Source: Erythrobacter sp. CCH5-A1
Lineage (GTDB): Bacteria > Pseudomonadota > Alphaproteobacteria > Sphingomonadales > Sphingomonadaceae
NCBI RefSeq assembly: GCF_001557115.1
Contig: NZ_LSKQ01000235.1
Span: forward strand, 1 to 18,780
Direction of reading: 5' to 3'
Length of the DNA stretch: 18,780 nt
In this document: piece by piece, positions 1-7,123 of the stretch
Layout: each line of letters begins with the position of its first letter
Numbering within the stretch: the stretch's first letter is position 1
Notes under the pieces: model-generated
Database searches by the model: none
What the model saw: only the letters and a program-made list of their open reading frames with translations
Told to the model about the DNA's origin: nothing
Position numbers and translations under genes: made by a program

Positions 1-2
1 TT

Positions 3-470
3 CGCTATCCGTTCGCCCTTTCCGTGCAGATACGTCACTTTCGTGTAGTCACCCCGCAAAGGGTCGGAGATTTCGCGGGTGTGTTCAGAAAGACCGTCAG
101 CGATCGGCTGCGGACTTTGATCGAAGAGATCGAACCCGAAGTACACCAGTTTGAGCCTATCAAGTTCCTCGCAAAGGACGGATCGTTTCTGGAGGATCGC
201 TGGGTCTGGCAGATCTGCAACCGTCTCGATTCCGTCAATCGGCAGGCGACCAAGATGATCCTTCGGAATGGAAAAATCTGGGCTCCTGATTTCACTCTGC
301 CCGAAAACGAACAAGGTCCGATGGTTTTTGATACGCTGCAGATCGGGTCAGCCAAATTCTGGCATGACAAGCACGTCGGTGCGGGGAATTTTTGCACCGA
401 CGATGTGCGTGAGACCTTAGGCAAGGCCAAGATCACTGGCCTGCATTATTGCTATTTCGATCAGGTTTAG
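3..470 (+). CDS. Imm11/DUF1629-family protein, 3' part
   Basis: The reading frame is open to the left window edge, so the true start lies outside. A GTG at 24 is only an internal possibility. The visible 156 residues match the C-terminal half of the Imm11 (DUF1629) family as I know it: a VHQF segment, then a CNRLDSV motif, a strand with ILRNGKIW, QIGSAKFWHDKH, and a closing LTGLHY-like turn (here ITGLHY). Members are usually about 180-220 residues and are predicted immunity proteins of contact-dependent or polymorphic toxin systems. No partner toxin is visible, because the upstream side is cut off by the window. The protein would be cytoplasmic; I see no signal peptide or membrane segment in this part. 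It ends only about 10-100 bp before IS110 sequence, so it may be an orphan left at an insertion border. The family call is fairly sure; the role is inferred from the family. Confidence 0.75.
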   Translation, partial: RYPFALSVQIRHFRVVTPQRVGDFAGVFRKTVSDRLRTLIEEIEPEVHQFEPIKFLAKDGSFLEDRWVWQICNRLDSVNRQATKMILRNGKIWAPDFTLPENEQGPMVFDTLQIGSAKFWHDKHVGAGNFCTDDVRETLGKAKITGLHYCYFDQV

Positions 471-669
471 GGGGGCAAAGCGGATGAGGTGGATGGCTCC
501 CGCTCACGGCATCTTGGTGCCAATATGGGTTGCTGTCATGCAAACCCGAGCAAAGGAGCCACCCGTTATGGAGATTAGCACAATCGGCCTGGATTTGGCC
601 AAGAACGTTTTTCAAGTTCACGGTATCAGCGCCACCGGCGAGGTCGTCATTCGCAAGGCGCTGCGGCGA
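471..669 (+). mobile_element. IS110-family element, left-end fragment
   Basis: This stretch holds the upstream leader and the first 34 codons of an IS110-type transposase. It stops abruptly near 668-670, where the sequence changes to the 3' end of a vapC gene on the other strand. The outer left boundary cannot be fixed: IS110 elements have no conventional terminal inverted repeats, and it could lie anywhere between the stop codon at 470 and the start codon at 568. The 97-bp leader contains an AGGAG ribosome-binding site at about 553-557. No right end is present, so this is a remnant and not a mobile copy. Confidence 0.7.
568..669 (+). pseudogene. IS110 transposase, N-terminal fragment
   Basis: The ATG at 568 follows an AGGAG site and opens a frame reading MEISTIGLDLAKNVFQVHG and on to RKALRR at about codon 34. 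This is the start of the DEDD (RuvC-like) domain of IS110-family transposases, and the Asp in GLDLAK is the first catalytic acidic residue. After RKALRR the family would continue with the rest of the catalytic domain and a Transposase_20 domain, about 340 residues in all. Here the frame instead runs into sequence that is antisense to vapC and stops at 771. The fragment has lost three of the four catalytic residues and cannot encode a working transposase. Confidence 0.8.
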
Positions 670-1018
670 CCGCCTTCCAGCTCTGATCACTCGTCCAAGC
701 CGGAAGACCATCCCGTTGCGCCAGCGCAAGGTAGAAGCGGTCGCCGAGCGACAGCCCGTGGCCGGCAGTGACAGCCCGCAATCGCCCGGCCATTTGCGCC
801 AAGGCCTTATCGGTCGGCACAATCGTCATCGGCAGTGGATCGAGCATAGCGTCAACCTCACGCTCGGGCATGCCAAGATGGATGAAGTGCGTGACCACCT
901 CGGCGTAATTGATCGTGCAAATCCGGGCGCCTGCTATCGCGGCGGCGACTTTGTCGGCACCCTTCTCTCCCTTCAGCATGGCGATGAGGGCGGAGGCGTC
1001 CAGTACGATCTCGCTCAC
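647..1018 (-). CDS. vapC: VapC-type PIN-domain toxin (C-terminus rewritten)
   Basis: This 123-residue PIN-domain protein keeps the four acidic positions expected of a VapC ribonuclease: Asp7 (VLDASAL), Glu40 (NYAE), Asp93 (LSLGDR) and Asp111 (WTSD). VapC toxins are Mg-dependent endoribonucleases that cut tRNA, rRNA or mRNA and are neutralised by the co-transcribed antitoxin. The start is a GTG that overlaps the vapB stop as GTGA. After the TSDQSWKAV block the last residues (AAAPCE) and the stop codon come from IS110 sequence, which begins near 668-670. The native tail of about ten residues has therefore been replaced. That tail is outside the catalytic core, so activity may survive, but this is inference. 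Confidence 0.85.
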   Translation of the reverse strand: MSEIVLDASALIAMLKGEKGADKVAAAIAGARICTINYAEVVTHFIHLGMPEREVDAMLDPLPMTIVPTDKALAQMAGRLRAVTAGHGLSLGDRFYLALAQRDGLPAWTSDQSWKAVAAAPCE

Positions 1019-1260
1019 TCGCCGCTATCCTCGCGGCGCTTGGCCAGGAAAGCCGCGACTGAGGCTTCCGGGTTTCCTTCAGTGTACTGCTTCGCCAAAG
1101 CCTGAGCGCGGGCCACGGCCTGTGCGGCCGTTCGCAGCACGAGACCATCCGGCGTCTCATCCAGATAGACCGCGCCGCCGCCGGCGAGCCCGAGCCGCTT
1201 TCGGATGTCAGCCGGAAGGCTCATCCGGCCATTAGGCGTAATGTTGACTTGGACTGTCAT
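1015..1260 (-). CDS. vapB: VapB antitoxin, AbrB/MazE-type
   Basis: This 81-residue protein has an N-terminal SpoVT/AbrB swapped-hairpin DNA-binding domain at about residues 3-46 (ITPNGRMSLPADIRKRLGL, then a VYLDETPDGLVLR strand pair). A helical, charged C-terminal tail would wrap the toxin. The ATG at 1260 is preceded by GGAG with a 5-nt spacer and a second AGGAG slightly farther up. Its last codon overlaps the GTG of vapC, the usual translational coupling of antitoxin before toxin. The pair is expected to repress its own promoter. A matching inverted repeat sits on the predicted -10 upstream. Confidence 0.9.
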   Translation of the reverse strand: MTVQVNITPNGRMSLPADIRKRLGLAGGGAVYLDETPDGLVLRTAAQAVARAQALAKQYTEGNPEASVAAFLAKRREDSGE

Positions 1261-1297
1261 GCGGGCTCCGACTCCTAATGTGTTGGCCGTGGGTCAT

Positions 1298-1326
1298 ACT
1301 CTAGCCAGAGTGCTCCTGAAATTCAA
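1298..1326 (-). promoter_or_regulatory. vapBC promoter with operator-like repeat
   Basis: On the minus strand TTGAAT (1326-1321) and TAGAGT (1303-1298) are separated by exactly 17 bp and read toward vapB, giving a plausible sigma70-type promoter. The inverted repeat ACTCT-agcc-AGAGT (1298-1311) covers the -10, where VapB or VapBC autorepression would be expected. The leader to the vapB start is about 30 nt. Found by eye only. Confidence 0.5.
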
Positions 1327-1402
1327 CACAATGCAAATTGAGACACAAATGATCAGATGGACCACGTAAGGGCTTTTATGTCGCAACCGTCGAAAAGCGT
1401 CT

Positions 1403-1491
1403 CAACGATACGTTGCTGCCAGTGCGCCCGCCCCTCGCAACAGCGATGTTGCCTTGTTGCGGCTTGTCCGGAAGGGATCGCTCACCGGACA
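1403..1491 (+). other. Cluster of three inverted repeats, possible res-type site
   Basis: The 343 bp between vapB (1260) and the resolvase (1604) hold no convincing gene. Three perfect inverted repeats follow one another: CAACG-ata-CGTTG (1403-1415), GCAACA-gcga-TGTTGC (1437-1452), and TGTCCGG/CCGGACA with a 13-bp spacer (1465-1491). Resolvase recombination sites of Tn3-type systems consist of three dimer-binding inverted repeats over roughly 100-120 bp next to the resolvase gene. Number, span and position fit that, but the arms do not match a res consensus I can name. The site assignment is inference. Confidence 0.35.
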
Positions 1492-1518
1492 CTTTTGAGG
1501 GAGCAGAGGTCAGACCCC
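1481..1518 (-). repeat. Possible Tn3-like terminal inverted repeat
   Basis: Read on the minus strand from 1518, this 38-bp stretch begins GGGGTCTGAC, the same ten bases that open the Tn3 terminal repeat, and ends in GGTGAG where family repeats usually end near TAAG. The middle does not match well and no second copy is in the window. It lies just upstream of the resolvase and overlaps the third inverted repeat described at 1465-1491. Weak evidence. Confidence 0.25.
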
Positions 1519-1603
1519 CCTGCCCTCCGCAAATCCGGCTTGCAGGGTCTCTCATTAAGGTGGTACGCTTTATATTCTCACACAGGGGCCTCATCCGTTA
1601 CAA

Positions 1604-2179
1604 ATGACCAACACCCTCATCGGATATGCCCGCTGCTCAACCGACAAGCAGGACCTCACTGCTCAGCGCCGCGCGCTGATCGAGCTCGGTGTGCCCGAAG
1701 ACCGCATCTACACCGACCACGGCCTGACCGGCCGGAACCGCGATCGCCCCGGCCTCGCCCAAGCACTGGCTGCGGTCCGCGCCGGCGAGACGCTGGTCGT
1801 GCCGAAGCTTGATCGCCTCGCCCGATCGGTCCCGGACGCGCGGGCGATCGCCGATGAGCTGGAGAAGCGCGGCGTGAGCCTGGCGCTGGGCAAGCAGGTT
1901 TATGACCCCAATGATCCCATGGGCCGGATGTTCTTCAACATCCTCGCCACCTTCGCCGAATTCGAGAGCGACCTCATCCGGCTGCGAACCCGCGAGGGCA
2001 TGAAGATCGCCCGGGACAAGGGCAAACTCCGAGGCAAGCCGCCGAAGCTCTCCGACCTCCAACAGCGCGAACTGCTCAAGATGCACGCCACCGGCGAATA
2101 CTCGATCAGCGACCTCGGCAAGCTGTTCAAGGTCTCTCGGCCGACCGTGTATCGGACGATCCGGCGGGGTGGACTTTGA
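1604..2179 (+). CDS. Serine recombinase, resolvase/invertase family
   Basis: This 191-residue small serine recombinase has the length typical of Tn3-type resolvases and Hin-type invertases. The N-terminal catalytic domain carries YARCSTDKQ with nucleophile Ser12, KLDRLARS (68-75) with the active-site arginines, and the long E-helix including FFNILATFAEFESDLIRLR (110-128). A C-terminal helix-turn-helix spans about 166-188 (YSISDLGKLFKVSRPTVYR). It would cut and rejoin DNA at paired sites through a 5'-phosphoserine link, resolving cointegrates or inverting segments. No Tn3 transposase or invertible gene is visible, so it is probably a transposon or plasmid remnant. The start is the ATG at 1604. 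There is no close Shine-Dalgarno; GGGG lies 15 nt upstream, and a TATATT (1571-1576) could be a -10. Three inverted repeats upstream may be its target. It converges with res. Confidence 0.92.
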   Translation: MTNTLIGYARCSTDKQDLTAQRRALIELGVPEDRIYTDHGLTGRNRDRPGLAQALAAVRAGETLVVPKLDRLARSVPDARAIADELEKRGVSLALGKQVYDPNDPMGRMFFNILATFAEFESDLIRLRTREGMKIARDKGKLRGKPPKLSDLQQRELLKMHATGEYSISDLGKLFKVSRPTVYRTIRRGGL

Positions 2180-2212
2180 CCGCGCCTTATTCGGGCGAGC
2201 TTAGAGGCGCGG
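2180..2212. terminator. Hairpin between convergent genes
   Basis: The perfect 8-bp inverted repeat CCGCGCCT (2180-2187) / AGGCGCGG (2205-2212), with a 17-nt loop, lies immediately after the resolvase stop and 8 bp beyond the res stop. The position suits a bidirectional terminator for the convergent genes. There is no T-tract on either strand, so intrinsic termination is uncertain. Confidence 0.4.
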
Positions 2213-2220
2213 GGGCAGGA

Positions 2221-5200
2221 TCAAGTCGTCACGATCTCCATCAGCTTGTTGTAGCTATCAGCTACCCCGTACCTGACATTGGGCGTCGGGTTCGATTCCG
2301 CTAGCTTGGCGAAGAACTTCTTGGCGCAGTCGATTTTCGCCCGCTCGAGGTCTCGAAGCGCAAGCGACGACATCGACCCCTTGGTTTCCGCCACGAAATA
2401 GATGTGCTTCACGGCACCGGCGCGAAACACAATGGCCCAATCGGGATTGTAGTCGCCCACAGGGGTCGGGATGAGGAAGCCGCGTGGCAGCTTCGCATAG
2501 ACCTCGACCTCCGCACTTGTATCCAGCTCCCCGACGAAGTCGCGCTCGACCCCTGAGTCTGTGATGCAATAGTCGAAGACATGGTTCTTCAGCCGCTCGG
2601 TCGCCCGTGAAAAATCCTGGCCGATCTCCGCCGCAGTGAAGATGTCGGCGTCATAGCGCTCATCGATCGAATCGTAGACGAGCTGCTCGATCAGGTGCCC
2701 TGCCTTCTGTTCCTTGATCAGCCGCGCCGCCTCAGAAATGAAGTGCTCGGGATTGGCGCGATATTGGTCGAAGATCGCAGGCTCGATGCCGGTGAGGATC
2801 TGGGCCACGGTCCGCCGCAGGAGGTCGGTCGCCTCTGAGACTTTCCCCAAAAGATCGTACTTCACCGCCGAGCGGGCCGACGCGGCCTGGACGGTTTCGT
2901 TACGCGTAACGCTGAAACCAGTCCCACCCCGCAATTGCTCATCAGTGACCTCGTCCGTCTGGATTCCCGTCTGCACGGTGTATTGCAGCTTGGTCACGCG
3001 CAATTCGCTGTTGAGGGCACTGATACATTTCTGGATCAGCTCCGCCGTGTCGAACTCCACGCGGTAGACGGCCTTTCGGTTGATCCGGCTCCAGAGTTCC
3101 TGGAAGGCACCCTTGTGAAAATTGTCGTTCAGCGGGTTGCGCTTGGGCTTCCGTCCGTCCTCGAACTTGGGAAGAGCGGCATCACTGTAGACGCTGTCGA
3201 TCAGGCTGAAGACCTCAGCCTGGTACGGGACCAGATCGTCATGCAGCACGGCCAAAGTGCCCTCGGCCTTCGCGGTATAATAGGTGTCCGTGATCTGATC
3301 TGCGTCGTCGATGTAGTCATGCTTGATCAGGTAACGGTGAATCTGCGTCGCCATCTGGTCGGTGACAGTCACGGGCCCTTCCGGCGTGTGCAGCTGTTTA
3401 CCCACGAAGAAGGCTTGGCTGGCCTTGCGCGGCCGGGCGGAGAGGCTTTCGGCGATCTCCTTCTGCAGTCCCGCTACGAAATCAGTGTAGCTTTCGCTCG
3501 CGATCACCGAGAGAATATTGATGTCGTGGACGGTCGCGGGATGGTCGAGCCTTTCGCCAAACCGGTCTACGGCCAGTCGGAGACCGCGCCCCACTTCCTG
3601 CCTGCGTGAAACCGTGTTTTCGCTGTGCTTGAGCATACACATCACGAACACGTTCGGGTTGTCCCACCCTTCCCTCAGCGCGGAATGGGAGAACAGGAAC
3701 CTGACGGGCTCATCGAAGGAAAGCAGTCGCTCCTTGTTCTTCAGGATGAGATCGTAGGCATCGCTATCGTCGGAATCCGTTGACCGCGCGCCAACCTCGG
3801 GGTCCTTCAACCGCTTGGTCTTCTTGTCGATCGAGAAATAGCCATCGTGTGTCTTGGCTACCGGGATCGCCTCGAGGTGCTTGCGCCAAGCAGCCTCATC
3901 AAGCGGAAGCTCAGCGAGCACGAGCGCAACAGCCTCGGCATATTCTTCCTCGAACATGCGAGCATACTCGCCGTTCTGATCGTCACGGCTGTAGTCACGG
4001 TACTTGGCTACCTCGTCGATGAAGAACAGCGACAACACCTTGACCCCTTGGGCGAAGAGCTGACGCTCCTTTTCAAGATGGGCGCGGATCGTTTCGCGGA
4101 TCTGAATCCGGCGGATGTCCCGCTCCGACAGGTCGCCATAAGCCTCGCCAGCCTTAAGCGTGATCCCATTGGTGAACTCGACGGTATCGGCGGTTGCATC
4201 GATCTGCGACACGACGAGGTCACGGTACTGGTCGAGCCCGCCTGACAGATCGTAGAGGTCATCGCGGAACTTCAGGCGTTTCAGCCGGCGCTTGATCGTT
4301 CCGGTGGTGTCCTTGATCTCCATCTCCAGACGGGCAAAGGGCCCGCCCTTGCCGCGGCCGACCGTCTCAATCCCCTCGAGATAGAGATAGGCCGTCGTGC
4401 CGGTCAGTCCCTTGAGCGCAATGCCCCGGACCTGGATCTTCTTCACCAGCTTCTGGTTGTAGGCGTCCAGCGCATCAAGCCGGTGGATCTTGGTGTGCTC
4501 GGTCCGGTGCGTTGCCGAATAACGCATGATGAACAGGGGGCGGAACTTGGGAAGCGCTTCGACCGTAGCCTTGCCTTCCATCTTTTGCGGCTCATCGAGG
4601 ATCAGGATCGGCCGGTTGGCGGCGATCACATCGATTGGCTTGCGTGACTGGAAGTCATCGAGGGCGTCATAGATGCGGCGGTTATCCTTGCCGCTGGCGT
4701 TGAAGGCCTGGATGTTCATGACCATCACGTTCAGTCCGGCATCGGACGAGAAGCTCTCGAGCTCGTGCAGACGCTTCGAGTTGTAGATGAAGAAGCGCGC
4801 CTTCTTCCCGTAGGTCTCGGTGAAGTGCTCCGCTGTGATCGAAAGCGACTTGGCGACACCCTCGCGGATGGCGATGCTCGGGACGATGATGATGAACTTC
4901 GACCAGCCATAGCGCCGGTTCAGCTCGAACATCGTCTTGATGTAGCAGTAGGTCTTGCCGGTCCCCGTTTCCATCTCGACATCGAGATGAAGCGGGGCGG
5001 CGGCGGCCATATTCTTGAGATAGGCAGCCGGAGCGGGCACCGCCCTGCCCTTCGCATCCCGCGTGACAAAGCTGGTCAGGGATGGCGATTGTGGGAGATT
5101 TTGCCGGCGCTGGACCGCATTGATGTTCGTCAGCAACTGCGCGTCGGTGAGCGCGATATCCGGGTTGCGGAACCCTTCATCGTCAAACGCCTCTGCCTGG

Positions 5201-5322
5201 TTCCGCTTGCCCGGGTCGATCCTGTAGGCTGGACCGACGCTGAAGGGCTGGCCCGCAAAGCAATCGACCACCGCGTCGACGGCCATGGTCTGGTAGGGCT
5301 GAACCTTGAATTTGAGCTTCAT
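2221..5322 (-). CDS. res: Type III-like restriction subunit Res (helicase plus PD-(D/E)XK nuclease)
   Basis: This is a superfamily 2 helicase/translocase with a C-terminal endonuclease, as in type III Res. Numbering from the chosen start, it shows Walker A METGTGKT (117-124), motif II DEPQ (243-246), motif III SAT (269-271), a motif V-like [11 protein letters not shown] (546-556) and motif [10 protein letters not shown] (575-582). Near the C-terminus is a PD-(D/E)XK site: Asp961 in NPDW, then Glu979 and Lys981 in VAETKG. With Mod it would cut DNA lacking methylation, after ATP-driven movement. The length of 1033 residues fits the family. I chose the ATG at 5322 ([11 protein letters not shown]) over an in-frame ATG at 5346, because only the former has an AGAAAGG upstream (spacing about 12 nt) and begins at the conserved segment. 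A 133-bp gap separates it from the AlbA_2 gene upstream; that gap holds a repeated 9-bp motif, so res may have its own control. Confidence 0.9.
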   Translation of the reverse strand: MKLKFKVQPYQTMAVDAVVDCFAGQPFSVGPAYRIDPGKRNQAEAFDDEGFRNPDIALTDAQLLTNINAVQRRQNLPQSPSLTSFVTRDAKGRAVPAPAAYLKNMAAAAPLHLDVEMETGTGKTYCYIKTMFELNRRYGWSKFIIIVPSIAIREGVAKSLSITAEHFTETYGKKARFFIYNSKRLHELESFSSDAGLNVMVMNIQAFNASGKDNRRIYDALDDFQSRKPIDVIAANRPILILDEPQKMEGKATVEALPKFRPLFIMRYSATHRTEHTKIHRLDALDAYNQKLVKKIQVRGIALKGLTGTTAYLYLEGIETVGRGKGGPFARLEMEIKDTTGTIKRRLKRLKFRDDLYDLSGGLDQYRDLVVSQIDATADTVEFTNGITLKAGEAYGDLSERDIRRIQIRETIRAHLEKERQLFAQGVKVLSLFFIDEVAKYRDYSRDDQNGEYARMFEEEYAEAVALVLAELPLDEAAWRKHLEAIPVAKTHDGYFSIDKKTKRLKDPEVGARSTDSDDSDAYDLILKNKERLLSFDEPVRFLFSHSALREGWDNPNVFVMCMLKHSENTVSRRQEVGRGLRLAVDRFGERLDHPATVHDINILSVIASESYTDFVAGLQKEIAESLSARPRKASQAFFVGKQLHTPEGPVTVTDQMATQIHRYLIKHDYIDDADQITDTYYTAKAEGTLAVLHDDLVPYQAEVFSLIDSVYSDAALPKFEDGRKPKRNPLNDNFHKGAFQELWSRINRKAVYRVEFDTAELIQKCISALNSELRVTKLQYTVQTGIQTDEVTDEQLRGGTGFSVTRNETVQAASARSAVKYDLLGKVSEATDLLRRTVAQILTGIEPAIFDQYRANPEHFISEAARLIKEQKAGHLIEQLVYDSIDERYDADIFTAAEIGQDFSRATERLKNHVFDYCITDSGVERDFVGELDTSAEVEVYAKLPRGFLIPTPVGDYNPDWAIVFRAGAVKHIYFVAETKGSMSSLALRDLERAKIDCAKKFFAKLAESNPTPNVRYGVADSYNKLMEIVTT

Positions 5323-5336
5323 GGCCGACGCAGGCC

Positions 5337-5432
5337 CTTTCTGCATTCATAACTTTGGAAAGAGAATTTTCCGCTGTGCAGAAAGAGGGAAACGACGGAA
5401 TCCCTTGGACTTATCCGCCCGACCTTTCTGCA
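5337..5432. repeat. Three copies of a 9-bp motif before res
   Basis: CTTTCTGCA occurs at 5337-5345 and 5424-5432, and its exact reverse complement TGCAGAAAG at 5377-5385. A shortened version, TTCTGCA, recurs at 5459-5465 just inside the end of the AlbA_2 gene. Centres are 40 and 47 bp apart. The motif is confined, as far as I can see, to the res upstream region. It could be a regulator binding site or could fold the res leader. The copy at 5337-5345 also supplies the AGAAAGG ribosome-binding site of res, so it may be partly translational. Confidence 0.5.
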
Positions 5433-5455
5433 AGAGGCCGCAATCATCGCGCATT

Positions 5456-7120
5456 TCATTCTGCAAGCATCCATTGCGGCGCCGCCCGCGGACCCTTGTT
5501 CACGATCACCCCCTGGCGCCGCAGCTTGGTGAGCAGGTTGGCAATCTTCTTGGTGCGCTGTTCGGGCGTGAGGGCGTCGCTCAGCTTGTCGAGCAACAGC
5601 TGGTCGACCTCCCGACGTGTGGCACGGCCTGCGCCCGCGAGATAGTCAGTCAGTAGCTTAGCATAGAACTCATCATCCTGCGCGCGGGTGCGGACATAGT
5701 CGGCCATCGTGGCCGTTGCCGCTGCCACCGTCGCTGAGACATGGAAGTTCGGTTTGCGCCCCTCGATAAGCTTCCGGCGGCGCAGGTGCTTGATGGCATC
5801 GTCGGTAATGGGCAGCTTCTTCTGTACCCGGTCAAGATTGACGACATCGACCAGATCAAGCTCGGCCTGCTGCATCAGCAAGCGGCTATAGGCGGGGTCG
5901 ACCACGCGGCCATGAATTGTCAGGCTGACCGCGGTCGGATCCTTCACATCATAATCGGGCAACGGGAAGAACCGCCTCCGCTGCGCCTCATAGATGCGCT
6001 GAATGCCATACCCCATCTGGTCGATCATATTGAGCTCGGCCATTGCCTGAACCAGCCAGCTGTTACGATAGCGGCGCGGTGTCGAGCGGGCACCAGTGGC
6101 ATAATCCGTGGGCTCGCCATCCACGAAACCGCCCTCGCTCTCGAAAGTCAGCCTATCGAGGTATTCGGTGACGACGATACGGCCGTTGCGGGTGTAGTCC
6201 TGGTGGGCGATGCAGTTGTGCAGGGCCTCAAGAACCACGCTTTGGTCATATTTCGACACCTCATGCGCCAGCAGCTGGTCCTGTGGCAGGATGCGGATCT
6301 GCACGTTGCGGATACGGGCAAAGACCTCGGAGGATGTGAGCAAAAACGGCGGGTAGAAATGCTCATAGGCCTGCTCTTCCCCGCGTAGGCTCCAGGTGAT
6401 CTCGGCCGGGTGCGGACTTAGCTTTCCTGCCGCCTCCATCTTGCCAAGTAGCAGCAGTGCTGCGCGGGTTATCGCGCCATTCTGGGTGACCTTCGCTCTG
6501 TCGAGGAAGGTAGCGTCACTCCAGCCTGCCACTTCTTCTGGCGAGACCCGCCGTGCATGCTTCTCAGCAAATCGTTCTCGCGCAACAGAGATCGCCTTTG
6601 GGTCAAGGTCGGCCAGCGTTGCCCCCTCAACAACCTGTGCCGTCCAATCCGTAGCAATGGTTTGGCCGCGGATCTCATCGAGTTTGTCGAGCCCCAAGGG
6701 CATAAGGCTTTCGCCGGCTCGGGCAAAATAGTGCCCGCTCCAGCTGATGGGCATGCCACGAGGTGCGGCAGGGATCTCAAAGAGAATAACCCGGTGCCCA
6801 TCCTCGTCGATCAGTACATGAATGTTTCGAAGCGTGACGCTCGGCTCAGTACCGTCGCGCATCTGGTTCTTGAGGCTGAGGAGCCGGTCGATCTCAGGAC
6901 GATAGGCTGTACCCACCACCTTTCGGCTCTTGTCATTGACACCGAAAACCAGCCATCCACGCTCTGCGTTGCGCAGATTGGCTTCATTCGAAAGAGCCGA
7001 GAAGTAGCGCCCAATCTTGTCCGTGTCGTAGTCTTTCCCGGCCTCCTTGAACTCCACCACCTCATCCTCCCAATTGGCGATGAGCTGGGCGAGCAGAGAG
7101 GTGAGCGCGGCCTGATCCAT
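5456..7120 (-). CDS. AlbA_2 (Schlafen-like) DNA-binding / HATPase-fold protein
   Basis: This 554-residue protein starts with an AlbA_2/Schlafen-type domain at about 15-145: VVEFKEA, then ALSNEANLRNAERGWLVFGV and a strand ending in VVGT. The middle holds a GHKL/HATPase-like region of the HATPase_c_4 kind, with N-box EALHNCIAHQDY (298-309) and a glycine box DQMGYGIQRI (367-376). The C-terminal part (about 410-554) is alpha-helical and winged-helix-like (DDAIKHLRRRKLIEGRKP). Such proteins are usually called putative transcriptional regulators or ATP-binding proteins, and similar ones occur in defence loci; their biochemical role is not settled. It starts 3 bp after the mod stop, with GAAGG inside mod as a ribosome-binding site, so it is co-expressed with Mod. 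It could regulate, or act as an ATP-dependent partner or effector of, the restriction complex. The domain call is firm; the role is open. Confidence 0.85.
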   Translation of the reverse strand: MDQAALTSLLAQLIANWEDEVVEFKEAGKDYDTDKIGRYFSALSNEANLRNAERGWLVFGVNDKSRKVVGTAYRPEIDRLLSLKNQMRDGTEPSVTLRNIHVLIDEDGHRVILFEIPAAPRGMPISWSGHYFARAGESLMPLGLDKLDEIRGQTIATDWTAQVVEGATLADLDPKAISVARERFAEKHARRVSPEEVAGWSDATFLDRAKVTQNGAITRAALLLLGKMEAAGKLSPHPAEITWSLRGEEQAYEHFYPPFLLTSSEVFARIRNVQIRILPQDQLLAHEVSKYDQSVVLEALHNCIAHQDYTRNGRIVVTEYLDRLTFESEGGFVDGEPTDYATGARSTPRRYRNSWLVQAMAELNMIDQMGYGIQRIYEAQRRRFFPLPDYDVKDPTAVSLTIHGRVVDPAYSRLLMQQAELDLVDVVNLDRVQKKLPITDDAIKHLRRRKLIEGRKPNFHVSATVAAATATMADYVRTRAQDDEFYAKLLTDYLAGAGRATRREVDQLLLDKLSDALTPEQRTKKIANLLTKLRRQGVIVNKGPRAAPQWMLAE

Positions 7121-7123
7121 GGC

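Noticed and set aside
471..567. IS110 bridge RNA in the transposase leader
   Set aside because: The leader is under 100 bp, shorter than known bridge RNAs of about 170 nt, and I cannot identify the guide loops.
530..1105. A 191-codon plus-strand frame running over IS110 and vapC
   Set aside because: It mixes out-of-frame transposase and antisense toxin sequence, whereas vapC and vapB on the other strand show real domains and coupling.
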